Positions 26,579-40,429 of a stretch of 64,000 nucleotides of DNA are shown here, piece by piece. This DNA is from Vespula vulgaris. Its lineage: Eukaryota > Arthropoda > Insecta > Hymenoptera > Vespidae. The stretch is from NCBI RefSeq assembly GCF_905475345.1, contig NC_066587.1, positions 18,491,558 through 18,555,557 of the forward strand. Direction: 5' to 3'. The notes under the pieces are model-generated. The model was given only the letters and a program-made list of their open reading frames with translations, ran no database searches and was not told the DNA's origin. The translations under genes and the position numbers were made by a program. Numbering within the stretch: position 1 is the stretch's first letter; the number at the start of each line of letters is the position of its first letter.

Positions 26579-29144
26579 TAGAAAGAGAAGAGAATAACAT
26601 CGTCGAAATCGTCAAAGACGTCGAGGAATTTAGGTCGAATACTCGTGCCAGTTCGAATCTCTAGACACGTTCGAATTTCTAATCGATCGGTCTCGTGACA
26701 AACAATAACAAATTGATTAAAAAAGATATGTATACATATGTATATATGTAAAAAAAAATAAAAAAAATGAATGAACGATTGATATTTAAAAAACTAACGA
26801 ATTTTTTTCTTCTTCCGATAATAATCGTTTCTTCTTCTTCTCTTCTCTTTTTTCTTTCTTTCTTTTTTTTTTTGAGAAATTTCGTCGGTCCCAACGGTCC
26901 GATATTTGCTGTTTCATAAACATTTTTCTTCTCTTTTTTTTCCTTTTTTATTTTTTCATATTCTTTCTTTCTCTTTTCTCGAAAGAATCTAAAACTAAGA
27001 GTCTCTCCCTCTTAAACTCGTCGGCCAAATTCATTTTTTCTACCGACTCGTCCAAGATTTGCCGGGTCATCGAGATATCTAAGTTTAACGCTTGAAAGTC
27101 CCGGAAAATGGCTGCGACACTATAATTAGATTCTCTTGTGTGACTCTCTTGCTCTCTAATACGCTATTTATAATGTTTTAAAATATTACGATTTGCCGAG
27201 ATAATTCTACGCTATGAGAAAATCTCTGCGATCGTTCGATCGAAAATACATTTTATTAGATCCGATCAAATCATTGATGATTCTTACGCGAAGAAGCATC
27301 CTTAATCGGAGAAAAAAAAGGAAACGATTATATGACAAATAAAATCAATAAATGTTTATACAATAACACACACTCTGACTTTACAAATAAATCAAGGAAA
27401 AAAAAAAAGTAAAAACACGTAAGTTTCTACCTTTTCAATTTCACGAATTTCAAGGTATGTAGACGTGTATGTACAGAAACAAAAACGAAAGGAGAGAAAA
27501 AAGAAACAGAAAGAAAACAAGAGTGAAATAGAAAGAGACAAACAAGCAGACACTGTAAGAAGTGGTGCTATCGACAATATACAAGAAAGTAAATTCAATG
27601 AATGTATCGTATAGCTCATCAAGATTATTAACATCAAATCCGTAAACTGGATGTTTTCTGTCAGGCTGTTGTTTCGGCCAAATCGTTTCGTCTCTTTTTA
27701 ACAAGATATTCGTTCGATTGTGGCCATCGATAAGCCCGAATAAAACAATCATATTTCGAGACACCAAGTGCACGCATCGAGTTGAAAGAGAGGTTGAGGA
27801 TAAGGTGAAAAAGGGGGTGGAGGGGATGATAGTGAGGGAGGAAGTCTTGTAGTAACAAATAGCAATGATAGTAGTGATCGTGGAAGTAGTAGTTACAGTA
27901 ATAAGTGGTAATAAGTAAATAGTAGTGGCGGTAAGGTAAAGTAGCGGTGAATAGTAGTATAAAAAGTCTTTGTATTTTTTGTTTGTTTGTTTGTTTTTTT
28001 TTTATTCTTTTTTTTTATTTTTTTAGTTACGGAGTAAAGTGTGGAAGTTGAGACTTCGAGATATGCATCGAATTCGATCGGTCAACGATTATTATCGTTT
28101 ACGTTTATCGTCACGTTGATCGATATCTCGTGAATCGTTTTTGATTTGAATCCGAAGCAGAAAAAGGATCAACGTTTCGCGCTAATTGAATTCGTTATTT
28201 AGAATATTAATTTCTATTATAACTCGTAATCATTATTATAAGTTTTATTACGTTTTCTTTCTCTTAATCATTCAACAATGTACACGTGGAACGAACGAGT
28301 TTCGATCATTAAAATATTTCCTATAAAATTGACTCGACGACGACGACGACGACGACATAAGAAGAAGGAAAAAGGAAAAGTGTATTAAATTCGCAAGGCT
28401 TACTTTTGCAAATAAAACTTCATCTAAGAAATACTCTAATACATGATAATAATCGTTAAGAAAAAAGGGGAATATATTATATTATCGCGCAAAACGTTGA
28501 CCCGGGTCTACATACCATTGTATTGTAAATGAGTATAAATAGGTATGTATATACATATACACAGACGTATGTAACAGTAATAATCGGATTTTTGAATCGT
28601 ATAGGCTGGCGACAACTAGGCCGGTTAAGTGTGTAATCGCGCTATACTTTAAACAAAAAGTTAGTTTGGCATACAGGAAAACATTATTAAGTCATACTCG
28701 ATCCCGCTCGATCGGTAAAATCCCATGTATTAGGACATATATATATATAATTGTATGCATATATATATATATCTATATATACACATATATATATACAGAG
28801 AGAGGATCATATTATACTGACCGTGATGCTGTAGGACGATGCAAGGGGCCTTGAATAGGGTCGTCGGGTCGTGTAAAAGTCGCTCTCGTAAACCATTTTG
28901 CCTCCTCTTCTTTCTTTCGTTCTTTCTTTTAATTTATTTCGTTAATATCAACTAAGATATTATCTCGATAGAAATGATTGATTTCGATCGGTCGATATGT
29001 TTTTATCGTTTACGAACGAGTTGATGAGTTGTGCGTCGTACGAATCGACTAAAAGAGACTCTGCGTTCGCGATGGAGGTTCTTACGGTTCTGATTCGGAC
29101 CCTTCTGTGTGAAGCTGTGATCGGCTTTTCTTACCTCTTCCTCC

Positions 29145-29180
<36 letters not shown>

Positions 29181-32100
29181 TCATCTTTTTATTCGTGACG
29201 CGTCTGTGCGCCCACACGCAACGTCTTTGCACGTCGCAACCCCACGAAACAGAGAGAGAGAAAGAGTCACCGAGTTTAAAATTATTGCTTCGCCTTTCGA
29301 TGCGTAAAGCTTGAACGATGCATCGAAAAAAATAGAATCGTGTTAAGGTTGCGTCTCTTTCACCTCAACCTCCTCCACCCCTTTCTCGAGTTCTCGAAAT
29401 TCTGAGTCGGCTGCTTTTTTCTTTTACCGATTCTTTCTTGTTCTTTTTCTATTTCTTTTTTGTTTCTTTTTGAAGGAGTATATGAGAGATATGCAATATG
29501 CAACGTGACACAGAACGCATCTTTGTGCATTGAACACGCTAATATGCAAACCTTGAATGACATTCGGAAGACCTAGACTCTGATTCACGAAGGTCTTCTA
29601 ACTTTATAAAACTCTCAGGGATCGAGCTTTTTCGAGCATCTTTCTTTTATGTTTGTTTTATGATTTCTTTTATGATTTTTCTTTTATGTTTGTACGATTA
29701 CAATATTTTAAATACGCAATCCAGAAAATAGAGAGAGAAAGCGATGTAATTTGTTTTCTTTATGTTCCGTAATAAAAGCTGCAAAATTAGAAAACCTATT
29801 ATTAATATTTGTAAATAATAGAATGACGAAGGAAAAAAAAAAGCATGGAAAATCTATCATAAAAATGTATATAAAATAATTGCTCGACTTTTATCAATTT
29901 TAAAGAGAGAGAAAGAGAGAAAAGTGAGATTTATTCAATTATTATATTAATATATAATGATTATAATAATTAATATATCATTTATTAGATATTTATTATT
30001 AGATATTATAATATTTAATAATATGATTATAATATTAAATTATTTGATTAATTGTAATAAAAAGAAATCTCAGAAAAATAGTTAGAAAATAAATTCTGCT
30101 GTAACATTTGAAGTAAGGATATTACATATTCACTTATGTTTATGTAGGACACGTAATAAACGCATATATGTTGAATGGAAGACATATGTACTTACTTCTT
30201 ACATCAAATATTATATCTCAGGCAATTGTCCAAAATTCCGTCCGAATTTTCATATCATTGAGTTTCCAGTCGACTGTAATTTTATTACAAAATATTTGTG
30301 AAAATTGAGTAACGCAATAATTCCACCCATCACATATCTATTCAAAATGAATAATGACGGACAATAAAATAATTCCAGTCATTAATTACTAGCAACAAAG
30401 GAAAATAAAATTGGAAAAATTCCAAACAGTAATAAAAATAACGATATGAATCTACGTATGTATATAAGTTTATACACACACACACACACACATGAAGTTA
30501 TTTATACACGTACGTATGGGTCAAGCCAGGAATTACAGCTGAATTGTGAGGTTAGTAATATAAAAAATATAAATTTTTTTGTTCTGAAACAAACCGAAGC
30601 AATAAATTTACCAGTTAAATATCTGACATATGTCTTATCTCGACGATTAGAACGTCATATAAATTTTAATTCAACTATAAGTTATACAAGGGACAATATT
30701 TCATTCGAAAGATAAATCCTCAATGTATTCTTTAAGGGTGAAGGCATTGCCATCTTTCAACCGAGCACGAAATTAGAATATATGGTATCTACCGTTGGAA
30801 ATTTTTAGAAATTATAAATGATCAAAGTTTATCATGAAATATTGCTTATAATACTACGAACGAACGAACATTTATTAAAAAATAAATCTATATGAAATTT
30901 TTCTGTGTTATTTTCTACAAAGTATGTACATTAAGCGTGAGCGTATATATGCGCGAGCGTATGTACGTAATATATTTTTATTGTTCCAAATATTACAAAT
31001 AACAAAATATATTTTTAATATATATATTTGAACTTCGAAAATATTTAATATATTCGATAGAAACATCGATAAGATTAAACATTGAAATTGTTTACAATTG
31101 ATTTAGAATCAGGCTAATAATTAAAAAAAAAAACAATGAAAAGGTTCGAATCCTTGCTAAAACAACTAGATGGTTCAACTTAGTTCTAAGAGATGACGTT
31201 CTTTTATCCTAGTTAGATTCCATATCATAAAACAGAGTGATTATAAAATGCGTTCTCCTCTCTAATGCACGTTAACCTCGATTGCAATAAAACGCACATA
31301 CTTACACGTTTGGTATTCCGTCGTAGTAAATATACTTTTACTATCTAATGGAAATTTTACATAGATATAATCTCCACCGTTCTATTTAGAAATACGGAGT
31401 TCTTATCAATTTGTTAATATATTTACATTAGATTTCAATTTTCGAATGATGATCGAATCATTCGGAACTTTTGACGTAAAATAAACAAAAAAAAAAGATA
31501 ATTTTATATCTTGATTTATAGATCAACAATACGCAAGAGGAAGAAAATGTATATTAATAATCGTATGATTGATCGAATATAAGCCATAATATTAATTAAG
31601 ATTAATTAAGAGATTGTCAACACGTTTTCGAAAAATTATGATATATTCCAAAAAAAGAAAAAAATAAAAAAGGAAAGAAAAAAAAAAAGAAAAAATGTTA
31701 TCTTCGTTTCTGAAACAGACAAAGTTAGTAGTCAGCAAACTCGATGCCTCACGATAAGAAGACACTTTGGTTTTCGCTTTAGCTAATACGTTCTTCTACA
31801 AAGACACATTCATTCTAATCTATTCTCTTTCTCATGGCTCATGGCATCGTGTCGTGACCATGATCATTTATACGCACGCAGATGTATATATGTGTGTATG
31901 TGTGTATAGAGCTCACACTAATATCGTACACTTGTTTGTGTAATAATATACGAGCATTACTATTTTCGTGATTCTAATCGTATCGTTTAGAGTTTAGAAA
32001 CGATTCGTTTTATCGAAACCATTTCGATTAATATCCTATTGATTACATTATCAATTTAATTATTGTTTCTATTATTGTTGCTATTGTAGTAGTAGTGATA

Positions 32101-32429
32101 ATAATAATAATAATAGTTGTTGAAGTTATTATTGTTATTAACTTTTATAAAAATTATGTAACAATGTTATTTTTTTCTTTCTTTTTAATTTGTATTTCAA
32201 TATTTTTTCTAGGGGTGAAGAGAGGAGGGTGGTTTTAATTTATTGGGATCAACGAAGTATAATAGATCATTCACGATCATCAGGAACTTTAGATCAAAAT
32301 ATTATTGATCTCCCCTAACGTATTAAAATGATCATCTAAGCAGACCCAGCCTGCCATGCCGCCATTTGACTTTTTATCGATAATAAGAGTAACTACCGTT
32401 ACGGAAGTTGATCATCATTTAGAAAGCGG

Positions 32430-32475
32430 AAGTTGTATTTAAAGGCAGCCTTCTCTCGGTGCATAGTTCTAGTTT
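32430..32475 (+). promoter_or_regulatory. Possible TATA-type core promoter
   Basis: GTATTTAAAGGC (about 32,430-32,441) resembles a TATA box with a G/C-flanked 3' edge. It is followed at about 25-30 bases by TCGGTGCATAGTTC. The surrounding 150 bases are less AT-rich than the neighbourhood. No coding exon is linked to it, so this is a weak call. Confidence 0.22.
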
Positions 32476-32799
32476 GACCGCGTAATCGAGAGAAAGAGAG
32501 AGAGAGAGAGAGCGTATTATACAAGAGAGATAAATTATCGCAGTCAAACATTTTTTCCTCTATTTCTTCACCACCTTCTGTCGTGCTTATCTAGTATATT
32601 TCTCCGATGATCGTGAATCACTTGATAAGAAATAAACGAATCGATCCTTTCCTTTTGATGATTAGTATTATTAAAAAAAAAAAAAAATAATAATAATTTC
32701 TACGAACATCGTCGTAATTGAAAAAAAAGAAAAAGAGAGAGAGAGAGAGAGACAAAAAAAGATATAGAATAACAATATATAGCACGAGGAAGAAGAAAG

Positions 32800-32832
<33 letters not shown>

Positions 32833-33246
32833 TTCGTATACTTCAAAGTACACGTGGAAAAACAGGTTGGTAATAATTAATACGTAAACAGCGAATGTAA
32901 AGAGGAAAAGAAGATAAGCGAGAATGTTAATGAATACGCAAGAGAGGTTGGGGGTTACAGCGAAGGAAAGAGGGGAAACAGGAAAGAACGGTAAAATTAA
33001 TTAATCCTTCGGTATCGTTTGTTTACAAAATATCCGCTTCCTGACAGGGCTGAAAAGCTCTCGGTCTCGAAACGAACGAACGAACGAACGAACGAAGTTG
33101 TTGCGCGCGCATTTAATATTATCAAGGCGCCACCAGTAACGTATAAAACGGGTTGCGAATGATTTAGAATCAGTGAAAGTCATGGAAACGATAATAAATG
33201 GTAACTGTACGAGAAGATACGCTCCTAAACTGACGATCATTTATCG

Positions 33247-33249
<3 letters not shown>

Positions 33250-33289
<40 letters not shown>

Positions 33290-33365
33290 GTCTCTGTTTC
33301 TGTTTGTCTGTCTACCTCTCTCTCTCTCTTTTTATCTTTATCTCTATCTCTATCTCTCTATCTAT
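33250..33365. repeat. (CT)n / (CTGT)n compound microsatellite
   Basis: A pyrimidine tract of about 110 bases with CT, CTGT and CTAT units in series. Confidence 0.92.
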
Positions 33366-33596
33366 CTTCTTTTAATGTTCGACAGCTGCCAAAGAAGATG
33401 ACGACAATGCTGTTGCTGATGCAATGGAATCGCTTTCGTAATGTGCGATTATAGATTAATCTGAGATATAGATAAAATCTTTAAGGAAAATTGTCATAAT
33501 TTATTGGTACAATCATTATTGAAAGGAAATAATGTGCTTGCTTTTTCTCTCTCCTTCTCTCCTTTCTTTCATAATATACATGTATGTACATAATTA

Positions 33597-33603
33597 TATA
33601 TAT

Positions 33604-33668
<65 letters not shown>
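33597..33668. repeat. (TA)n-(CA)n compound microsatellite
   Basis: About 48 bases of TA followed directly by about 22 bases of CA, a common compound dinucleotide repeat. Confidence 0.95.
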
Positions 33669-34379
33669 TTTGTACAACAATTTCTACTCTGTCGTAATAA
33701 AATGTTTACGCACATACATTCGTATAATTGCTCGAAGAAAGATTGATACAAGTAAGAAGAGAGTTTATCTTAAAAACGATGCTATCTATCTACATATATC
33801 ATAGATACGTGTCAATACATATATATATATATATTATGTTTTATGACTCGAAAAATAATTTTAAAGGAAAATAATAAGCATTCGTTAAAGTAAGAAAAAG
33901 TCCAAAATAAAACGTATCGGAGTTCGGTCCACAAAGAGTTAACAATCGTCATAAGACGATGATCTCTTGAAAATGATCATTTTTCGTGAAAGTACATATA
34001 AGTACCCGTAGCGCGAAAGGACGATGCTGATTTTATGAATGAAAGCTTTGACACGAGAAACGAAATATTGTGGATAGTAGACGAGCGGATAGTGGCTAGA
34101 TTCTCGGAGGTAGCGCCGCTACGCAATATCGTTTATTTATCAAAGTTTTCAAAGGTGAAATAACAATTGTATCTTTTTTTTCATTCTTTTTCCCCTTTAT
34201 GTATAATATTCTTTTCTCAATGAAGAATCTTATATCTTTCATATCGAAGAAAATAAAAAATATTGACGATAAAGATAAATAAATATTCGGGAGGTTAGCT
34301 CGGTGGCACTTGGTCGTTTTGATACGGGGTTGAAGTGCGAGCTGCGGCTCGTAAACGCAGAGAGGCAGTTATGTATGGT

Positions 34380-34419
<40 letters not shown>

Positions 34420-34432
34420 TCGTCGTCGTCGT
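34380..34432. repeat. (GTC)n trinucleotide repeat
   Basis: About 52 bases of GTC/GCC triplets. It lies about 590 bases upstream of the WDR20 start codon and may fall in that gene's promoter or 5'UTR. Confidence 0.9.
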
Positions 34433-34529
34433 AGAAAAGTCGTAGCTGGAGCGCCCTTAGTGCAGTGTTCATATATGTACATAGAAGCAGGCTCCAACCG
34501 GCGAGTCGTGTATTCAAGAGACGGATTTT

Positions 34530-34668
34530 CAAAAAAGAAGGAAGGGAAGAGAAAGAGAAAGAAAAAGAGAGAGGAAGAGAGATAGAGATAGAGATAGAGA
34601 TAGAGATAGAGATAGGGATAGAGATAGATAGATAGAGAGAGAGAGAGAGGAAGAGAGAGAGAGAGAGG

Positions 34669-34714
<46 letters not shown>

Positions 34715-34740
34715 AAGAGAAAGAGAGAGAGAGAGAGAGT
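34530..34740. repeat. Long homopurine GA/GATA tract
   Basis: About 210 bases are almost entirely purine on the plus strand (GA, GAAA and GATAGA units). The antisense frames (Ser/Leu/Tyr repeats) are artefacts. The tract sits 280-490 bases upstream of the WDR20 ATG. Confidence 0.92.
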
Positions 34741-35016
34741 GCGTGATAGAGGAGCTTCGAAAAACGTGTCCACAGTGTCGACGGGGCTGACACCCCGAAT
34801 ACAGGAGGTGTGCTATCTGTAGCAAGAATAAGGAGTAAAGAATATAAGGAGAGAGGAGAGGTGCGAAGGGGAGTGGATAAGCAAGTATAGAAGGAAGGAG
34901 AGGGAGACCGTCGCGACGGACGTCGCTGGACGTCGCGTGGGACCAAGGCAAGAAAAACCGAGGAACGCTTCTTCCCTGTGTCTGATGAGCTCCTCCGTCG
35001 TACCGTTGGTGGTAAG

Positions 35017-38000
35017 ATGGCTGTGCAGCTGGATGGAGGAGGGAAGGAGGTCTTGAAAACACAATTCGCCACGCGGGAAGGAACGTACAAGCTGATGACC
35101 TTGTCGGAATACTCGAGGCCGAACAGGGTCGGCTACACCAACAGCCAAGGGAGTGCGTCCGTCAGGGTATCCTTCGTCACTTTGCCAGACTCTTCGAATC
35201 CCTCGGGTACGCAAGAGCACGACGACCGAATGTGTTTTAATTTCGGAAAGGAGCTCTATGTCTACGTTTATCGTGGTGTCAAAAAGGTAAGCCGTTCCCA
35301 TTGCCACATTGATTTTATCCTGTTTATCATCCTGCTTCAACACCCGATCATTTTTCTCGTCGAGGACCAAACAAGACAAGTGACCGTTCCGACCTAACCT
35401 CGAAAAAGTCTATTTGGCACGAGAGTCGCGGAATCGGCTCCATTTTTGCGTCTCTCGTCAACGCTCGTACCTTCTCCTTCCAGGCTATTTCGTTCTTCGT
35501 TCTTTTTTGTCTTTTTTTATTTTTATTTCTCGTATGTTAATCTTCTTATGTACTTTCGCATTTCCTCCTCCTTCTCCTTCTCCTCCTTCTCCTCCTCCTC
35601 CTTCTCCTCCTCCTCTTCCTTCTCCTCCTCCTCCTCCTCTCCTCCTCCTCCTCCTCCTCCTCCTCCTCCTCCTCCTCCTCCACCGCCGCAGCCGCATCCT
35701 CTTTTGTCGATCCGAACAAACCAATTTACTCGAAGTCTCCGTGCCTTAAGAATTTCAATGTTTAATCTTTAATATCGCTTTGTTAATCGCCTTTTTTATA
35801 ATATAATTCCTATTTGCCAGATCACTTATCTATCGTTGTCAATTTTTCATTTTCTTATTTTTTTCCAGCCTGATGCAAGACCTAACCGAGACAAATATAT
35901 GTCTAAGTAGATTTCATCTGCAATTTATGTTGTTTTTCGTGTTTGAAGTACAGAGTTATGTCTATGAATCTTGAACTCTTTCATATTCCTTCTGATAAAG
36001 TCGTCGAATTAATCGTTTATAGAAGAAATGTTTTTATATTCTGTTGTTTGACATTGTCTCCTGATAAGCTCAAAGTAAATTGATGCAAAGTTCAATGTTT
36101 CAGGCTGTGGATTTGAACAATCCCGTGGAAAAGAAAACATACAAAGGAACTAATCCGACTTGCCACAATTTTAATCAAACTACGGCGACGGCAGATAGTG
36201 CACCGTTATTAGTAGGATTTTCTACAGGACAAATACAATTGATAGACCCTATAAAACAAGAATTCAGTAAATTGTATAACGAAGATGTATGTATTGTTTC
36301 TTCTCAATTTGAAATATTTTTTATTACATTAGATCGTACAAATTAATACGTTATTATAAGAAAATTTTGATAAATCAGCAATTATGAATGTTTCGTTTGC
36401 TTTAATTCTGAGCATTTCTTTTACTTCGTTTACCATTAGCTAAAAGATATCTCTATAATAAATGGGAGAATTAATAACAGTCGAGCGGTTTATAAAATTT
36501 TTCGATGTGCCGATGTGGATGATCATAGCTAAAATTATTTCATGAAATGATCCGAGTTGCTCTGTATCGATGCGATTAGAATCCAATTAAATAATTAAGC
36601 TTGATAGGCATTATTATGTAATGTTACGTTGTCCTGCTGTAATAACTGTACACAAATATAGAATACTTTGCTTGCATTTCTTTTGCTGATATTATCTCAT
36701 TTTTCTTATAAACAAATAATATGATCATGTAAATGATCTAAAGATAAAAATGATATGTTACTAAGAAAGAGTCTATTCTATCTTAATAATTTATATGAAT
36801 AATCGTTATAAATATGTAATAATTTCTGTTTCAGAGACTTATAGACAAAAGTAAGGTAACTTGCATAAAATGGGTTCCTGGTTCAAATAATCTGTTCTTG
36901 GTCTCTCATAGTTCTGGTCAGCTATATCTGTATAATGAGGAACTTATTTGCGGAACGACAGCTCCTCACTATCAATCGTTTATGTCTGGCGATGGTTACG
37001 CCGTATACGTTTGTAAGGCAAAATCTACCAGGAACCCTCTATACAGATGGGTGATAGGTGCAGAGGGATGTTGCATAAATGAATTTGCCTTCAGCCCTTG
37101 CGGCTCAAATTTGGCAGTTGTTTCTCAAGATGGATTTCTTCGAGTATTCCAATATAATAAAATGGAACTTTTAGGATCCGCTAGAAGTTACTTTGGTGGA
37201 TTTTTGTGCGTATGTTGGTCGCCGGACGGGAGGTACGTGGTTGTTGGAGGAGAAGACGATCTTGTAACGATCTGGAGCTTTCATGAAAAACGAGTGGTAG
37301 CCCGCGGACAAGGTCATCATAGTTGGGTGAGCGTTGTTGCGTTTGATCCATATACCACGTCGTACGGAGATCAAGACCCTGACTTTAGCGGATCGGATGA
37401 TGAAACGATGCCTCATAATAACCATAATCATTTTCATGAAAAGTCAAATCGTTTGTCGACAACTTCGCAAGGAGTTCATTCTAATAGGAACTCTAGTGGG
37501 TCAGAACTGAGAGTGCCAGGTGGTACGTGTTACAGGCTTGGTAGCGTATCGCAAGACACCCAATTGTGTTTGTGGGACATCACGGAAGATATATTAAGGC
37601 AGCCGGTATGTCCTAAGCAGAGACCTTCCGCCGCAGGTTCTACTACCTTCTCTTCGTCGGGGACACACAATAGCGGTAACGGCTCAATGGCTAATCATCA
37701 TTTGAACAATTCTAAACTCAATAATACAAATAATATAAATTATAAGGAAAACGTGAGTGGTAATAATGAAAGTAGTAACAATAGCGCGAGTACCAACACA
37801 GCAGTGTCTACTGTAAATTCGTTGACACAGAGGCTAGCAGGTCTTGGTTTTGGTGAACGTAAGGGTGATAATCACAAGAGGAACTTTAGCCTCACTATGA
37901 GAGGTAGTGGTGCATCTAATAGCACGATCGTGCAAAACAATAGTGGCGAAAAAACGAGCACCAACTCGAATGCGAGTAGTAATATGAACAGTGTCGGTGC

Positions 38001-38322
38001 AAGTTTAGTAGGTGCAAATAAGAAGGTCAGTTCGGTGATGGACGATCCAATGAGATTAATAGGAACTGCCTATTGTCCAAGGTTCGACGAGTGCCCAGTC
38101 CTTCAGCCCTTGGTGTGCAAAAAGCTGGCGCATGAGAGATTGACTGAATTAGTGTTTAGGAAAGATTGCTTCGTAACTGCGTGTCAAGATGGATACGTAT
38201 ATACATGGGCAAGACCGGGTCACATGGTAGGTCCTCTTACCATAAACAACACTCTGCACAGGCCACACCATCATAGTATCCCTTACACCAATATCAATTC
38301 CTTGCGATCTAACGATCTCTGA
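35017..38322 (+). CDS. WDR20/DMWD-type WD-repeat protein
   Basis: Exons 35017-35286, 36104-36286 and 36835-38322 join in phase 0 to give 646 residues. The start MAVQLDGGGKEVLKTQF follows a GGTAAG context and is the first Met fitting the family. WD-repeat units are visible, for example CIKWVPGSNNLFLVSHSSG, FAFSPCGSNLAVVSQDGFLR and VCWSPDGRYVVVGGEDDLV, ending with TACQDGYVYTWARPG. In mammals WDR20 binds and activates the deubiquitinases USP12 and USP46, together with WDR48/UAF1. The insect protein is expected to do the same (family knowledge). A long Asn/Ser-rich low-complexity insert (about residues 330-550) separates the early WD repeats from the last ones, making it longer than human WDR20 (569 residues). 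Identification is strong from the WD sequences. Confidence 0.93.
35568..35690. repeat. (CTC)n trinucleotide repeat in WDR20 intron 1
   Basis: About 120 bases of CTC/CTT triplets in the first intron (35,287-36,103). Poly-Ser, poly-Pro and poly-Arg frames through it are not genes. Confidence 0.92.
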
Positions 38323-40429
38323 TGTGTAACTTGTTCCCAATTGTTGAGATAACTCCATAAAGTAGAATTTATTAATTATCGATATGTCAATTTCTATGTA
38401 AATAGAAATAATTTTAGGTTCTTTACCTTGAAAGAACCATTAAAGATCCCTAATACTTTATTTCGTCTTATCCACCAGTCTCACTAAGAGGATTGTTAAA
38501 GCAGGGGAGAGATCTATAAAATTCAATGTAAATATAGAATTGATTCCAAGAGAGTAATGTTATAGTTGAAGGTCATAGGTCAACATTTTCACGTTTCCGT
38601 GTTCTTTGTATATGACATACGCGTAAATAGATGGGATTGCGTGTTTAGGCCAATTATTTACCGCACCTCGTTCACTGTAGTTAATAAGTGTTAGAAGGTG
38701 CCATTAGAGGAAGCATTAAAAAATTAATATTTTCTCTAAATCTGTATTATACGTACGTATATATGAATTACAGAAACATAGAGGCGAATATTACTATGAG
38801 TGAACAACAAATTTTTATGTCGATAAATATTAAGTTGGAAAATTTTGAAGAAGAAGAAGAAGAAGAAGCATTGTCAAAAAGAATAGAGTTCTTTGATATT
38901 ATATATTTTTTGTGTTGTTGGTTTTATAATGTGAAAAGTTATATTTAAATTTTTGCTTCCAAGCTTTAAAACGATATCCGATATTTTTAATTGCTTGCAA
39001 TACGTGTAATCGTCATTAAATTAGTAATGAGAGTATGAAAATGATAATGTTAATGATAACGATAATGAGAATGAGAATGAGAATGAGAATGTTAGCAATC
39101 ACGTTAGTAGCTATGCCCAGATTTATTCATGCAGTAATATATTTACTATAAGGAAACAATGAAGTTATGTAATTTAAATTTCATACTAACGGTAACTACT
39201 TCTTTCTATATTCATACAAAGTTGGATGTTACGAATGGTAACATAATACAAAGTAGATTTTGCATATCATCAAGGTCTGTTCATTCATAGTATGGACCTC
39301 CATTTATATCTGTGCCTAATGATCGTCTGGTCAAAATATATTCAAAATGAATATCGAAGCAAAATTGCATTAGATGAATTATAAATAAAATATATTTATG
39401 TTTAATTTGCATCGTCGAGATGCATAACGCTATTTGCGCTCTATGAGGTCTAGTAACAGGGCAGGCCCCTTAAACCCTTCTTTTTCTTCTATAAAATGTT
39501 TGTTATTAGCTTAGCTTAGCCAATCATAGAGAACCAACGAATTATTTAGCTGAACTATTGTCCCAAACTATGATAATGTGACATTTAATCCTTTGTTGAA
39601 AACAATGAATTGCCTTCTTGTTGTACAATAAAGCAAAAAAGTTGAATGAAAAATTGCTGCTTGCTTCCTGCTTGAATTTTGTTACCAAGTGCAATGCAAA
39701 AGTTATACAGGAAACTTTTGTTTCGTGAAGAAACAAAAAGAAAGAAATAAAAGGGCGTTCGCTTACGATTCTCCTTATCTTTGCATTCTTATATCTCGCA
39801 TGATCACATTATTGCTATAGGAATGTTAAATTTATGAATTTATGAATTATGTAGCAAATTAAGTTTCCTGATACTTTGCACACGGCATTTGTGTCTTGAA
39901 AGTACCCTGTGCTCACTCATCTTTTTACAAATATTTAACCAGTCACAGTTTTTGAAAATAAATTTCATATAGAGTGCGTTGCTTTTTTTATAGTGACAGT
40001 CTTATAATTTAATCGGAAGATGCTTGCGCTTGTTTCTTAAAGCCGGTGGGGCATTAATTTTTTACTTTGATCGGAAAGATTAATGTTCTGTACCAATGCT
40101 TTGGCTGATGCAAGAGAATCATGGATGAGACTTCCCTGAGTTATCGCATGGTACGTATGACTTATCATTTCTTTCATTCGTTTATTGCTTAATTAGATCA
40201 TAGAGCATAATATGATGATAAATAGAGCATAGTATAAGCTTAGAATTTATTTCAATGTGCCTATACGAGGCATCTTATATTTTACAAACTTGAGCTTTGA
40301 AAACCTTTTTCGATGCTATTGTTGCACCAATTCATTTATTAGAATAGGAGATAGTTAGCTTAATTTATCGAAACAATTTTAGAATGTAACAATACGTTTT
40401 TAAATAATCTATGCTTTGCTTTATTCCAG

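Larger units (their letters stand above)
26000..34900. other. Repeat-rich interval without a supported gene
   Basis: No exon series with matching phases was found on either strand. Longer open frames are made of GA/CT, AT or triplet repeats. One short CpG/TATA-like islet occurs near 32,350-32,490. The rest is AT-rich with frequent homopurine and homopyrimidine runs. It may hold distant introns or regulatory DNA of the flanking genes. Confidence 0.55.

Noticed and set aside
27450..27773. Minus-strand frame containing KHPVYGFDVNNLDELYDTFI
   Set aside because: A short plausible stretch is followed by low-complexity hydrophobic residues. Splice signals are weak and no partner exons were found.
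28997..29314. Plus-strand 105-residue frame with a poly-Leu segment
   Set aside because: The apparent membrane segment is a CTC/CTT repeat. There is no other support.
31138..31165. tRNA-like T-loop GGTTCGAATCC
   Set aside because: The TTCGAAT loop with a short stem is present, but there is no acceptor, D or anticodon arm upstream. The preceding sequence is an A run.
34239..35090. 283-residue minus-strand open frame upstream of WDR20
   Set aside because: Most of it translates the GA/GATA and GTC repeats (Ser/Leu/Tyr and Asp/Gly runs). It has no conserved domain and is antisense to the WDR20 5' region.
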